NCBI GenBank assembly: GCA_004352715.1
Contig: SCFE01000058.1
Span: 1,375,474-1,439,473, forward strand
Direction: 5' to 3'
Length of the DNA stretch: 64,000 nucleotides
Origin: Hofstenia miamia
Taxonomy: Eukaryota > Xenacoelomorpha > Acoela
The notes under the pieces are model-generated. The model worked only from the letters and a program-made list of their open reading frames with translations, was not told the DNA's origin and searched no databases. Below are positions 33,669 through 46,260 of this stretch, piece by piece. A program made the position numbers and the translations under genes. Position 1 is the first letter of the stretch; each line of letters begins with the position of its first letter.

Positions 33669-35045
33669 AGGCGCTTTGTAATACATTTCAAACTATATGG
33701 GCCCTTTGTAAAAAATTCTTTTGATTTTTTAAAATTAATATTATATTTTGCTGATGCAATGAAATATCCAAATGTGATTAATAATAATTTCATAATTTCT
33801 TAGAGGCATTAAACACCCAAACAAAACTAGAAAATGAGTGTACAATCATAGAAGAAAATCGTTATTTTTTTCAAATTGATTCTACCTTAACCCTTAAATA
33901 AAGAGTGATCTGGGTATAGAATACCAAATGTTCTGCAATGATGCAAGCGAAGTTAGCAGTGAGAAAATTTAGCTAAACAAAAATCAAATTTATGTCTTGA
34001 TACATTGAAAATATTTTTAACAAATTAAATAATTATAATGTATGTGTATCAAAAATTTTTATGTAACTAACTAGTAATATGCGGATACGAATACTACCCA
34101 CTTGTACCCGGTTTTACCCGAACTCACTCACGGGTGCGATGAATTATTATCGAGTATGGGCGAGCACAGGTAAAATTTTTTTCCATATTATCTGTAAAAC
34201 AGTAGGTTTTCTTAAAAACAAATTAGAGATAAAGGCGAGAAGTAGTTTTCATATAATTAGAGTGAATTGTGGTAAAAATTTTATTCAAATTTGAAATTGT
34301 TCAAAGGCACAAAAATTATGCATTCCCTCATGTTTGGTCGGGTACTGGAATATTTTGATTGGCGGGTGCGTCATTAAAAAACCTCTATGTGCACATCAGT
34401 AACCTAAACTTTGAACAATTGTTGGATTCATGAATATCGTAGCATAGAGGAATGTTATGTAGGTTTAATGATGAATCGCTAATTTGTGGGTTCATGTGGA
34501 ATTTTGAAATGTGCGAATCATATACCTATGTAGGCCCCTATTTGGAATTCTCAAATAAATCCACAAGTGTTAGAAACTTGATAGCATAATACTTGCAGCT
34601 TATTGAAATTACTTGATTCTAATCTTTATGGTGCTTAGTTCATATGAAGCACAAATTTGAAGTTGAAAATCGCCGCTTAATTTAGGTTGATTTATTCCAA
34701 ATTTAGATTCGTAGTCTGTGGGAAAAATTGTAGTGGATATCAGAAATGAATGTTTTAACCTAAAATCAAGAAAAAAACAAATAAATATTATTTGGCCTTA
34801 ATCAAAATGAATGAAACAATATAAGTAAATTTAATCAGCTTATGTCATTACAAAGTCCCCGATTAGAAAAAAATCACGTAAAAATAAAAATTTTTTACAA
34901 GTAGCTTAAACACTATTGAATATTGCATTGAAGTCCATATTAGTAGAAAATATTTAAAAATGCATGAATGGTCCTGTCACAAGGGAAGCGGAAGATTTCG
35001 GATCCCTTGTAATATTTCTCCAAATTATTATGTCACAAAGGGCGT
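33669..35045. repeat. 1.35-kb repeat R, copy 1, flanked by (TA)n
   Basis: The reverse complement recurs at 51,975-53,305 with a few percent difference. Both copies begin and end at TA microsatellites. The ends read GGCGCTTTGTAATAC and, inverted, CGCCCTTTGTGACAT, which are similar to each other. That suggests a non-autonomous DNA transposon with imperfect terminal repeats. There is no credible coding frame. Gaps 32,943-33,655 and 35,076-36,075 flank it. Confidence 0.55.
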
Positions 35046-36513
35046 ATATAAATATATATATATATTTGAATTGATNNNNNNNNNNNNNNNNNNNNNNNNN
35101 NNNNNNNNNNNNNNNNNNNNNNNNNNNNNNNNNNNNNNNNNNNNNNNNNNNNNNNNNNNNNNNNNNNNNNNNNNNNNNNNNNNNNNNNNNNNNNNNNNNN
35201 NNNNNNNNNNNNNNNNNNNNNNNNNNNNNNNNNNNNNNNNNNNNNNNNNNNNNNNNNNNNNNNNNNNNNNNNNNNNNNNNNNNNNNNNNNNNNNNNNNNN
35301 NNNNNNNNNNNNNNNNNNNNNNNNNNNNNNNNNNNNNNNNNNNNNNNNNNNNNNNNNNNNNNNNNNNNNNNNNNNNNNNNNNNNNNNNNNNNNNNNNNNN
35401 NNNNNNNNNNNNNNNNNNNNNNNNNNNNNNNNNNNNNNNNNNNNNNNNNNNNNNNNNNNNNNNNNNNNNNNNNNNNNNNNNNNNNNNNNNNNNNNNNNNN
35501 NNNNNNNNNNNNNNNNNNNNNNNNNNNNNNNNNNNNNNNNNNNNNNNNNNNNNNNNNNNNNNNNNNNNNNNNNNNNNNNNNNNNNNNNNNNNNNNNNNNN
35601 NNNNNNNNNNNNNNNNNNNNNNNNNNNNNNNNNNNNNNNNNNNNNNNNNNNNNNNNNNNNNNNNNNNNNNNNNNNNNNNNNNNNNNNNNNNNNNNNNNNN
35701 NNNNNNNNNNNNNNNNNNNNNNNNNNNNNNNNNNNNNNNNNNNNNNNNNNNNNNNNNNNNNNNNNNNNNNNNNNNNNNNNNNNNNNNNNNNNNNNNNNNN
35801 NNNNNNNNNNNNNNNNNNNNNNNNNNNNNNNNNNNNNNNNNNNNNNNNNNNNNNNNNNNNNNNNNNNNNNNNNNNNNNNNNNNNNNNNNNNNNNNNNNNN
35901 NNNNNNNNNNNNNNNNNNNNNNNNNNNNNNNNNNNNNNNNNNNNNNNNNNNNNNNNNNNNNNNNNNNNNNNNNNNNNNNNNNNNNNNNNNNNNNNNNNNN
36001 NNNNNNNNNNNNNNNNNNNNNNNNNNNNNNNNNNNNNNNNNNNNNNNNNNNNNNNNNNNNNNNNNNNNNNNNNNNTGTATACACATCGAAATGTTCTAAA
36101 GAGATCATTTAAGAAAGAAATTTAAATTTTTTCCGCTGTCATTTTATATGTACATGCATACACCATTAAAAAATTATAATTGATTTATTATGAAACCACT
36201 AAAATTAATGTTGCTTCAATGAATTAATTATAGGTCTATTAAGGATGGTTATTTATGAACAGTAGTACTTTATTATCAGTTTCGAAGACTGAGGTATATC
36301 ATATTTTAATGTCATATGCAACGCAATGATTGTTTCGTGTTAGACCAATGCTTAAGGTCATGCTTGTGCAAAATTGTAATTACTTTGTTGCTTCAGAGTA
36401 TAATATTTGATTAAGTCATTTTTTTAAAACGTATTTTTTACATTATTGCAAATATTTTGCGCTGAATTTAAAACATAGTTTTAAAATTTTGCGTGTTCTA
36501 TTGAAGCTAACTT

Positions 36514-37127
36514 GTGATTTTGCAACAGTTTTTAGTTGGAAGTTCTATTCCTCATTTTGCAGGTTTTAATTTCTCAATATTTGAAATATCGCAGAGCTTT
36601 ACCACTCAAACCTCAAAGAAATTAATATACCGAAAAAAATCCTCAAGTTTTAAAATTTATGAACTTGTGGCAGGTGAATGTCATAGAATTCTTTGAGTTA
36701 TCATCGCTGATAAATTAATTTTTTAAGAACATATAAATAGCTTAGTGAGAAGACTTTATGTATTTGTACACTTAAGGCCCCTACTACCACTGCTAAGCTA
36801 GTGAAGTCTTCGAATCAATAATCAGTTCTTTTTTTGATTATGCATATGCATATCTAGTGCTTACTTCTTTACAAGATTTCCTGAATCATCAACTTCAAAT
36901 GATTATCAATCGTGGAAGGAAAATCATGTTTGGCTCATCATCTGTCTATGTCATCATTTAATAAAATCCTTGATCCAGATCACATTCTACATCATTTGAC
37001 ACTTAAAATATACAGATCAACTCATGGAGCTAGACCGAAATTTATTTATGAAAAATGTAATGCTCAAAAACTATCTAAACAGTTTTTCCCTTTCTGTTCA
37101 AGAAATTACTACTGCGTCTCGCAGTGA
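36514..37127 (+). pseudogene. LINE (non-LTR) reverse transcriptase tail, copy 1
   Basis: Broken frames give the C-terminal part of a jockey/CR1-like ORF2. First comes SKKLIYRKKSSSF, a KTK-like finger. Then come the ECHRIL and EHINSL region, a DYAYAY-like block and an LQMIINRGRK block. The end is THGARPKFIYEKCNAQ followed by FFPF. The inverted copy at 39,781 reads the middle more cleanly. At least two frame changes separate the pieces. Confidence 0.6.
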
Positions 37128-38317
37128 TATTTCATTATGCAAACCTTGTAAACTTTTTTTCTCTCTCTCCCTCTCTCTCAACCTTATCACAAATGAGATG
37201 TTCCCCTTTGGAAAATCATATGTACTCCCCTCAATTATCATTATTAGGCTGTATGTAGGGATAAAGTTCAACCTACACCTTCACTACTTTTTTTCGGTAA
37301 AAAATAAAACATACTAAGCATTTTAAAAATATTACTCTAAGCAAAAAAATTCATTTTAATGTTGAATTTTTGCAATTATTTTACAGTTTTTGGACAGCTT
37401 CACCGCTTTATTGACCTAATGTATTGTAGGTATGCTGGTACGCAATCTTAAGCAGTTTTGAGAAAAATGGCAGGATAATTTGCAAGAAATATTCAGTGTA
37501 AAACTATGGTTTACTATTACATATTTATTATATATTAATTATTAAATACACGATTAACACCCGATTAGTATGACTAAAACTTTTTATTGCAAAATTAGAA
37601 TAAAAAAGTTTTAGTTTATTAATATTTTTGTTAGTCTTCTTAGAACCATATATATTCCTATGTTAACTAATTTCCAATTATGAAATACATAAGTAGGCTT
37701 GCCTAATTTACACTATGTACAAACTGGTTTTGATCAATTTAAACTTAAACACGATTTTAGTGATGTTCAATATTACTTCACANNNNNNNNNNNNNNNNNN
37801 NNNTCCAATTATGAAATACATAAGTAGGCTTGCCTAATTTACACTATGTACAAACTGATTTTGATCAATTTAAACTTAAACACGATTTTAGTGATGTTCA
37901 ATATTACTTCACATTTTTTGTCGTTATGTACTCGTACTTCTTTGTGTATTAAAATAATATCTAATTATAATTTTTTCTAATTTTTTTATTAAAAAAATCT
38001 GTCTGGATCAAGCATATTTCAAAATGTGATTTTTAACTATGAATTCAGTTTTAAATTAAATTTGTAATTAATAACGCTATATCGAATAGCAATTTGGAAA
38101 TTCAATTGCAAACTCATTAAATACCAAAATTTCAACTTTAAATTCAAGGAAAATTTTTGTTCACTCATGAAATATATGGCCTATTGAAAAAATTTAACTA
38201 GCAATATTTCTAAATATATATATATACCTTATCCTCATTTCTGATTCTCCTATCTAGTTTAATTAATTCCATTTACTATATAACTCACTCATTTCAATAG
38301 TTACTCAATTTATTTAG

Positions 38318-38413
38318 ACTAACTGATTATGTCAACAACGATTTGGGCTACAAGACCTTTAGTAGTATGAGTAGATTTTTAACAGGATGCGCTATGGGAG
38401 TTCTTGCTTGCAC
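38318..38413 (+). CDS. SLC18B1-like MFS transporter, beginning of long exon (cut by gap)
   Basis: Identical to 44,206-44,301: acceptor TTTAG, then LTDYVNNDLGYKTFSSMSRF and on to GVLAC, where 1000 Ns begin (38,414-39,413). The sequence after the gap does not continue the exon. It probably duplicates the intact copy at 44,206. Confidence 0.7.
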
Positions 38414-39413
38414 NNNNNNNNNNNNNNNNNNNNNNNNNNNNNNNNNNNNNNNNNNNNNNNNNNNNNNNNNNNNNNNNNNNNNNNNNNNNNNNNNNNNNNN
38501 NNNNNNNNNNNNNNNNNNNNNNNNNNNNNNNNNNNNNNNNNNNNNNNNNNNNNNNNNNNNNNNNNNNNNNNNNNNNNNNNNNNNNNNNNNNNNNNNNNNN
38601 NNNNNNNNNNNNNNNNNNNNNNNNNNNNNNNNNNNNNNNNNNNNNNNNNNNNNNNNNNNNNNNNNNNNNNNNNNNNNNNNNNNNNNNNNNNNNNNNNNNN
38701 NNNNNNNNNNNNNNNNNNNNNNNNNNNNNNNNNNNNNNNNNNNNNNNNNNNNNNNNNNNNNNNNNNNNNNNNNNNNNNNNNNNNNNNNNNNNNNNNNNNN
38801 NNNNNNNNNNNNNNNNNNNNNNNNNNNNNNNNNNNNNNNNNNNNNNNNNNNNNNNNNNNNNNNNNNNNNNNNNNNNNNNNNNNNNNNNNNNNNNNNNNNN
38901 NNNNNNNNNNNNNNNNNNNNNNNNNNNNNNNNNNNNNNNNNNNNNNNNNNNNNNNNNNNNNNNNNNNNNNNNNNNNNNNNNNNNNNNNNNNNNNNNNNNN
39001 NNNNNNNNNNNNNNNNNNNNNNNNNNNNNNNNNNNNNNNNNNNNNNNNNNNNNNNNNNNNNNNNNNNNNNNNNNNNNNNNNNNNNNNNNNNNNNNNNNNN
39101 NNNNNNNNNNNNNNNNNNNNNNNNNNNNNNNNNNNNNNNNNNNNNNNNNNNNNNNNNNNNNNNNNNNNNNNNNNNNNNNNNNNNNNNNNNNNNNNNNNNN
39201 NNNNNNNNNNNNNNNNNNNNNNNNNNNNNNNNNNNNNNNNNNNNNNNNNNNNNNNNNNNNNNNNNNNNNNNNNNNNNNNNNNNNNNNNNNNNNNNNNNNN
39301 NNNNNNNNNNNNNNNNNNNNNNNNNNNNNNNNNNNNNNNNNNNNNNNNNNNNNNNNNNNNNNNNNNNNNNNNNNNNNNNNNNNNNNNNNNNNNNNNNNNN
39401 NNNNNNNNNNNNN

Positions 39414-39780
39414 ATTTGTATCAAAGGACACGACATATTGAGACTCTATATACACAACATTTACGAATTACAATTGTGAATTTGTTATTATTTCTGAATT
39501 ATAACACTAAATTTTACAAATCAAAAAATATTCACAGCAATATGGAAAAACCAATAATATAATTCCCCGCAAATCCCCGCGATTCCCCACGGGGATTGAA
39601 ATTAGGATCATCACAGAAGCCTGGTAACATCTCTGTCACAATGTACTTTAATAAGCGTTGCCAAATTATGAAGACAAGGAGATATGTATGATAGAGAACA
39701 TCCGGCGAGGTGCATAAAAAATTCTTAAACTCCGAGGGGGGGTTTGAACCACATGAACTCCCCCGTCAGATCCGCTACTG
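39414..39780. other. Post-gap stretch with a GC-rich repeat edge
   Basis: There is no gene. GC-rich pieces occur at about 39,565-39,595 (CCCCGC repeats with a CCCC/GGGG pair) and at 39,735-39,780. On the minus strand the latter begins CCAGTAGCGGATCTGACGGG, like the common edge of an animal repeat family. Confidence 0.4.
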
Positions 39781-40248
39781 GGATCAAAGATTTTATTAAA
39801 TGATGACATAGACAGATGATGAGCCAAACATGATTTTCCTTCCACGATTGATAATCATTTGAAGTTGATGATTGAGGAAGTCTTGTAAAGAAGCAAACAC
39901 TGGATATGCATATGCATAATCAAAAGAGAACTGATTATTGATTCGAAGACTTCACTAGCTTAGCAGTGGTAGTAGGGGCCTTAAGTGTACGAATACATAA
40001 AGTCTTCTCATTAAGCTATTTATATGTTCTTCAAAAGATAAGTTATCAGAGATGATAACTCCAAGAATTTTATGACATTCAACTACCACAAGTTCATAAT
40101 TTTCAAAACTTGAGGGTTTTTTTCGGCATATTAATTTCTTCGAGGTTTGAGGGGTAAAGCTCTGCGATATTTCAAATATTGCAAAATTAAAACCTGCAAA
40201 ATGAAGAATAGAACTTCCAACTAAAAACTGTTACAAAATCACAAGTTA
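39781..40248 (-). pseudogene. LINE (non-LTR) reverse transcriptase tail, copy 2 (inverted, cleanest)
   Basis: One frame on the minus strand runs from about 40,240 to 39,960. It contains TSKKLICRKKPSSFENYE, then ECHKILGVIISDNLSFEEHI and SLMRRLYVFVHLRP. This is the thumb-side end of a reverse transcriptase: a short beta hairpin, then LG-V-x-I-x-x-x-L-x-F-x-x-H. In a second frame there follow FDYAYAYPVFASL and LNHQLQMIINRGRK, the usual sequel in jockey/CR1-type LINEs. The YADD-type active site is not visible. Confidence 0.7.
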
Positions 40249-40875
40249 GCTTCAATAAAACACGCAAAATTTGAAAACTATGTTTTAAATTCAGAACAAA
40301 ATATTTGTAATAATGTAAAAAATACGTTTTAAAAAAATGGCTTAATCAAATATTATACTCCTGAAGAAACAAAGTAATTACAATTTTGCACAACCATGAC
40401 TTTAAGCATTGGTCTAACACGAAACAATCATTGCGCTGCATATGATATTAAAATATGATATACCCCAGTCTTTGAAACTGCTAATAAAGTACTACTGTTC
40501 ATAAATAACCATCCTTAATAGACCTTTAATTAATTCATTGAAGCAACATTAAATTTAATGGTTTCTTAATAAATATATTATAATTTTTTTAATGGTGTAT
40601 GTATGTACATATAAAATAACAGCGGAAAAAATTTAACTTTCTTTCTTAAATGATCTCTTTAGAACATTTCGATGTGTATACAACATAGTACCTTTCGAGA
40701 CCATGGTTTGAATTAATCCTTTCCCATTAATGTTTGTAGAAAATTTCATAGCCAGAAATTTTTAGAAATTTTCTATCAATGGCAAACTTGTAAACAAATT
40801 GTCTTCTTGTTCCAAGACATGGCTTCAGAAAATACATTATAAGACCAAATTGCTACCGATTTGCAAGTCAATTTG
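39781..40875. repeat. Inverted arm facing 41,915-42,992
   Basis: The arm is the reverse complement of 41,915-42,992 with a few percent difference. The two arms enclose (TA)n and a 1000-N gap (40,915-41,914). Confidence 0.75.
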
Positions 40876-42094
40876 AATTAGTGTATCACAACAATATGTA
40901 TATATATATATATANNNNNNNNNNNNNNNNNNNNNNNNNNNNNNNNNNNNNNNNNNNNNNNNNNNNNNNNNNNNNNNNNNNNNNNNNNNNNNNNNNNNNN
41001 NNNNNNNNNNNNNNNNNNNNNNNNNNNNNNNNNNNNNNNNNNNNNNNNNNNNNNNNNNNNNNNNNNNNNNNNNNNNNNNNNNNNNNNNNNNNNNNNNNNN
41101 NNNNNNNNNNNNNNNNNNNNNNNNNNNNNNNNNNNNNNNNNNNNNNNNNNNNNNNNNNNNNNNNNNNNNNNNNNNNNNNNNNNNNNNNNNNNNNNNNNNN
41201 NNNNNNNNNNNNNNNNNNNNNNNNNNNNNNNNNNNNNNNNNNNNNNNNNNNNNNNNNNNNNNNNNNNNNNNNNNNNNNNNNNNNNNNNNNNNNNNNNNNN
41301 NNNNNNNNNNNNNNNNNNNNNNNNNNNNNNNNNNNNNNNNNNNNNNNNNNNNNNNNNNNNNNNNNNNNNNNNNNNNNNNNNNNNNNNNNNNNNNNNNNNN
41401 NNNNNNNNNNNNNNNNNNNNNNNNNNNNNNNNNNNNNNNNNNNNNNNNNNNNNNNNNNNNNNNNNNNNNNNNNNNNNNNNNNNNNNNNNNNNNNNNNNNN
41501 NNNNNNNNNNNNNNNNNNNNNNNNNNNNNNNNNNNNNNNNNNNNNNNNNNNNNNNNNNNNNNNNNNNNNNNNNNNNNNNNNNNNNNNNNNNNNNNNNNNN
41601 NNNNNNNNNNNNNNNNNNNNNNNNNNNNNNNNNNNNNNNNNNNNNNNNNNNNNNNNNNNNNNNNNNNNNNNNNNNNNNNNNNNNNNNNNNNNNNNNNNNN
41701 NNNNNNNNNNNNNNNNNNNNNNNNNNNNNNNNNNNNNNNNNNNNNNNNNNNNNNNNNNNNNNNNNNNNNNNNNNNNNNNNNNNNNNNNNNNNNNNNNNNN
41801 NNNNNNNNNNNNNNNNNNNNNNNNNNNNNNNNNNNNNNNNNNNNNNNNNNNNNNNNNNNNNNNNNNNNNNNNNNNNNNNNNNNNNNNNNNNNNNNNNNNN
41901 NNNNNNNNNNNNNNAAATCGGTAGCAATTTGGTCTTATAATGTATTTTCTGAAGCCATGTCTTGGAAACAGAAGACAATTTGTTTACAAGTTTGCCATTG
42001 ATAGAAAATTTCTAAAAATTTCTGGCTATGAAATTTTCTACAAACATTAATGGGAAAGGATTAATTCAAACCATGGTCTCGAGAGGTACTATGT

Positions 42095-44301
42095 TGTATA
42101 CACATCGAAATGTTCTAAAGAGATCATTTAAGAAAGAAATTTAAATTTTTTCCGCTGTCATTTTATATGTACATGCATACACCATTAAAAAATTATAATT
42201 GATTTATTATGAAACCACTAAAATTAATGTTGCTTCAATGAATTAATTATAGGTCTATTAAGGATGGTTATTTATGAACAGTAGTACTTTATTATCAGTT
42301 TCGAAGACTGAGGTATATCATATTTTAATGTCATATGCAACGCAATGATTGTTTCGTGTTAGACCAATGCTTAAGGTCATGCTTGTGCAAAATTGTAATT
42401 ACTTTGTTGCTTCAGAGTATAATATTTGATTAAGTCATTTTTTTAAAACGTATTTTTTACATTATTGCAAATATTTTGCGCTGAATTTAAAACATAGTTT
42501 TAAAATTTTGCGTGTTCTATTGAAGCTAACTTGTGATTTTGCAACAGTTTTTAGTTGGAAGTTCTATTCCTCATTTTGCAGGTTTTAATTTCTCAATATT
42601 TGAAATATCGCAGAGCTTTACCACTCAAACCTCAAAGAAATTAATATACCGAAAAAAATCCTCAAGTTTTAAAATTTATGAACTTGTGGCAGGTGAATGT
42701 CATAGAATTCTTTGAGTTATCATCGCTGATAAATTAATTTTTTAAGAACATATAAATAGCTTAGTGAGAAGACTTTATGTATTTGTACACTTAAGGCCCC
42801 TACTACCACTGCTAAGCTAGTGAAGTCTTCGAATCAATAATCAGTTCTTTTTTTGATTATGCATATGCATATCTAGTGCTTACTTCTTTACAAGATTTCC
42901 TGAATCATCAACTTCAAATGATTATCAATCGTGGAAGGAAAATCATGTTTGGCTCATCATCTGTCTATGTCATCATTTAATAAAATCCTTGATCCAGATC
43001 ACATTCTACATCATTTGACACTTAAAATATACAGATCAACTCATGGAGCTAGACCGAAATTTATTTATGAAAAATGTAATGCTCAAAAACTATCTAAACA
43101 GTTTTTCCCTTTCTGTTCAAGAAATTACTACTGCGTCTCGCAGTGATATTTCATTATGCAAACCTTGTAAACTTTTTTTCTCTCTCTCCCTCTCTCTCAA
43201 CCTTATCACAAATGAGATGTTCCCCTTTGGAAAATCATATGTACTCCCCTCAATTATCATTATTAGGCTGTATGTAGGGATAAAGTTCAACCTACACCTT
43301 CACTACTTTTTTTCGGTAAAAAATAAAACATACTAAGCATTTTAAAAATATTACTCTAAGCAAAAAAATTCATTTTAATGTTGAATTTTTGCAATTATTT
43401 TACAGTTTTTGGACAGCTTCACCGCTTTATTGACCTAATGTATTGTAGGTATGCTGGTACGCAATCTTAAGCAGTTTTGAGAAAAATGGCAGGATAATTT
43501 GCAAGAAATATTCAGTGTAAAACTATGGTTTACTATTACATATTTATTATATATTAATTATTAAATACACGATTAACACCCGATTAGTATGACTAAAACT
43601 TTTTATTGCAAAATTAGAATAAAAAAGTTTTAGTTTATTAATATTTTTGTTAGTCTTCTTAGAACCATATATATTCCTATGTTAACTAATTTCCAATTAT
43701 GAAATACATAAGTAGGCTTGCCTAATTTACACTATGTACAAACTGATTTTGATCAATTTAAACTTAAACACGATTTTAGTGATGTTCAATATTACTTCAC
43801 ATTTTTTGTCATTATGTACTCGTACTTCTTTGTGTATTAAAATAATATCTAATTATAATTTTTTCTAATTTTTTTATTAAAAAAATCTGTCTGGATCAAG
43901 CATATTTCAAAATGTGATTTTTAACGATGAATTCAATTTTAAATTAAATGTGTAATTAATAACGCTATATCGAATAGCAATTTGGAAATTCAATTGCAAA
44001 CTCATTAAATACCAAAATTTCAACTTTAAATTCAAGGAAAATTTTTGTTCACTCATGTAATATATGGCCTATTGAAAAAATTTAACTAGCAATATTTCTA
44101 AATATATATATATACCTTATCCTCATTTCTGATTCTCCTATCTAGTTTAATTAATTCCATTTACTATATAACTCACTCATTTCAATAGTTACTCAATTTA
44201 TTTAGACTAACTGATTATGTCAACAACGATTTGGGCTACAAGACCTTTAGTAGTATGAGTAGATTTTTAACAGGATGCGCTATGGGAGTTCTTGCTTGCA
44301 C
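42095..44301 (+). repeat. Direct duplicate of 36,076-38,413
   Basis: The second member of the direct pair, continuous to the intact MFS exon. It carries the LINE tail and upstream intron-like sequence, and is the more reliable version because it has no internal N. Confidence 0.75.
42533..43146 (+). pseudogene. LINE (non-LTR) reverse transcriptase tail, copy 3
   Basis: The same sequence as 36,514-37,127. Its end HILHHLTLKIYRSTHGARPK and then KQFFPFCSRNYY matches the usual C-terminal sequence of jockey/CR1-like ORF2 proteins. It lies about 1 kb upstream of the long MFS exon, probably within that gene's intron. Confidence 0.6.
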
Positions 44302-45226
44302 ATATTATCCGCTTACTGTTCAGCTATTGGGAAAACTGGGAGCGAAATCGGTAACTCTTGTACTTGCGTTTTTCAATGTTGGACTCTCCATTGGTCCCTA
44401 TTTTGGGCTAAAGTTAGCATCAATGGTCTCCTATAAGTTTGTTTTTATTTTGGTTTTTACTGTAGAGACATTTTTAATTGTTCTTCTTTCTATTGTTCTC
44501 AGATTTCTTCCAAAACAGGAAAACTGTGGTACTTCACACACAAATTTATGCATTAATAAGAATAGCGACAAGCCTAAGCTTTGGTTTAAGATGATGACCT
44601 CACCAGGACTGTACATACTTCTTGGACTTCCACTCTTTTATAGTGCGAATATAGCATATGTTGAAGGAACTCTTGCTGATACAATGAAAAGCACTTGGAA
44701 ATGTTCAGAAGTTGAAGTTGAAATTACATATACTGTCGCAGGTGCTGTTCTTGTTCCGGCTAGTTTGTGTGCATCATATATTTTTATTAAAGGTCTTGCC
44801 TTTCAGGTATTGTCCTGTTCATTAATTCTGTATTCCTCTTCAATGGTTGCTCTTTACATAATATCAAGCACTTCTTGGATTGCAAAATATCCAGCTATAG
44901 TAGTCATAATGTTCTTTATTAATGTACCAAGAAGTGCAGCTGGCTCACTAAGCTATGCGGTGATTGATATGTATTGCACTGAAACTTTTTACGATTACAG
45001 CTTAAAATCAGTTCGTGCACTTGTTGGACCACTGTATTCAATAGCAAGTACAGTGGGTGTAATGATTGGTTACCTGGTATTTGTTGGGTTAGTTCGTGAT
45101 TATATTGGCTACACATGGGGTATATTAGCCTTAATCGTGATTGGACAATTCCATGCATTGCTTCTTGTTGGACTTCTGATTAAAAACAAATTACTTTTCT
45201 CAAAGCATTTTGTAAAACCTTTCTAG
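44206..45226 (+). CDS. SLC18B1-like MFS transporter, intact long exon
   Basis: An open exon of about 340 codons from a TTTAG acceptor at 44,205 to a TAG stop at 45,224-45,226. It starts in phase 2, fitting first exons that end TTTGG|GT, and begins LTDYVNNDLGYKTFSS. About ten hydrophobic membrane segments are visible. Conserved blocks include SRFLTGCAMG, LGKLGAKSVTLVLAF, SIGPYFGLKLAS, YVEGTLADTM, NVPRSAAGSLSYAVIDMY and LVGPLYSIASTVG. Together with a first exon of about 93 codons the protein would be about 430 residues, close to the length of SLC18B1. The family exchanges protons for amines or polyamines across vesicle or plasma membranes; the substrate cannot be read here. Its own first exon should lie upstream, possibly in the gap 40,915-41,914. 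Confidence 0.85.
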
Positions 45227-45292
45227 AAAAAAAATTACAACTTCTGAAATAACATATTCAATTAGTAATTGAAAGGGTACTACATATTAATN

Positions 45293-46087
45293 ATCTGTTA
45301 AGAAATTACGAGTTGCTATGGCGGTATGTGCTAGAGCACCATCTTGTTGGAATTGTGATGATAATAATATCTGTCTTGCTTGAAGAGCAGGAATAAATTC
45401 ATCTCTTAACATCTGAATATAATTAGCAGCAGTAACACCGCCCTCCAAGAAAAAGGAACCAATAAGATATTCAGCAGACATGGCGGCCCTCACCATAACT
45501 TTTGGTGGATGCTGTTTAACTTGTTCCCAAAAGTGAGAGTTTTGTTTTGACCACATTGAAACGCGAGCTTCGCCTTTGCCTTCAACATAAACAGCGCATT
45601 CATCTGTAAAAAAGAGTCTACGTTTTCTTTGTGGTATGTCGTACTTTTGTAGGATAGCCCTGCAGAAGTTCACTCGATCTTCGTGGTCAACTTGACTAAG
45701 GAATTGAACTTTTGTTGGCTTCCAATTTTTATATCCCAAATCTTTCGTCATCACACCGTGTAATGTTGTTTTGGGAATATTCAACTCATTAGAGCGACGC
45801 CGGATTGATTGTTTCGGATCTTCTTCTACAGATGTATTAATGTCTTCCGTATAATCTCTTCGTTCATTGGGTCTTCCAGATCTGGGTTTATCGAGTATGG
45901 AACCAGATGTGAAAAGCTTATCAGCCCATTGTTTTATGTATCTCGCATCAGGTGGTTCAATGTCGTATCTGTCACGCAATTTGGCCTTTACATTACGCAC
46001 AGCAGTTATACTTCCATCACTTTCATAAAGCCACGCTGCTGCCAAAATTCTGTACTCTATTGTATATTGACTATTATCAGAAGACAT
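45293..46087 (-). CDS. Tc1/mariner-superfamily transposase, N-terminal two thirds
   Basis: An open frame of 265 codons from an ATG at 46,087 to a single N at 45,292, where the sequence jumps to the MFS 3' flank. An N-terminal helix-turn-helix region (YTIEYRILAAAWLYESDGS to about residue 60; DUF4817-like) is followed by a GRPNERRD linker, a second HTH (IRRRSNELNIPKTTLHGVM) and the catalytic domain. The first Asp is in FFTDECAVY and the second in QQDGALAHT. The third acidic residue is beyond the break. No internal stop is seen, so the source element may be young. It resembles arthropod transposases and is a different lineage from the fragment at 2-526. Confidence 0.85.
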
Positions 46088-46184
46088 TTTGTAAAATACT
46101 TTTTAGATTTGCTACAATATTGATTTTTTAACTGAAAGATATTATTTATTATTATTCGACATAGACATAGAATTATCATTAATA

Positions 46185-46216
46185 AAAAGTCGTCGTAACT
46201 AATGGGACATACAGTA

Positions 46217-46257
<41 letters not shown>
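46185..46257. repeat. Candidate mariner end and (TA)n tract
   Basis: About 100 bases upstream of the transposase ATG, ACTAATGGGACATACAGTAT runs into a (TA)n tract. It has the shape of a mariner terminal repeat at a TA target, but the partner end is missing. Confidence 0.3.

Positions 46258-46260
<3 letters not shown>

Larger units (their letters stand above)
36076..38413 (+). repeat. Direct duplicate of 42,095-44,301
   Basis: With constant offset 6019 (then 5888 after a 21-N break) this block matches the later one almost base for base. It ends in the first 96 bases of the long MFS exon. At 37,783-37,803 Ns separate two copies of the same 110 bases, which are unmerged contig ends. It is probably the same locus assembled twice. 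Confidence 0.75.

Noticed and set aside
34079-34294. 71-codon frame in repeat R
   Set aside because: Not kept open in the inverted copy at 52-53 kb, so not a gene.
37140-37320. Frame with SLSLSL run after the LINE tail
   Set aside because: It comes from a CTCTCTC tract. The part before it is the LINE end in another frame.
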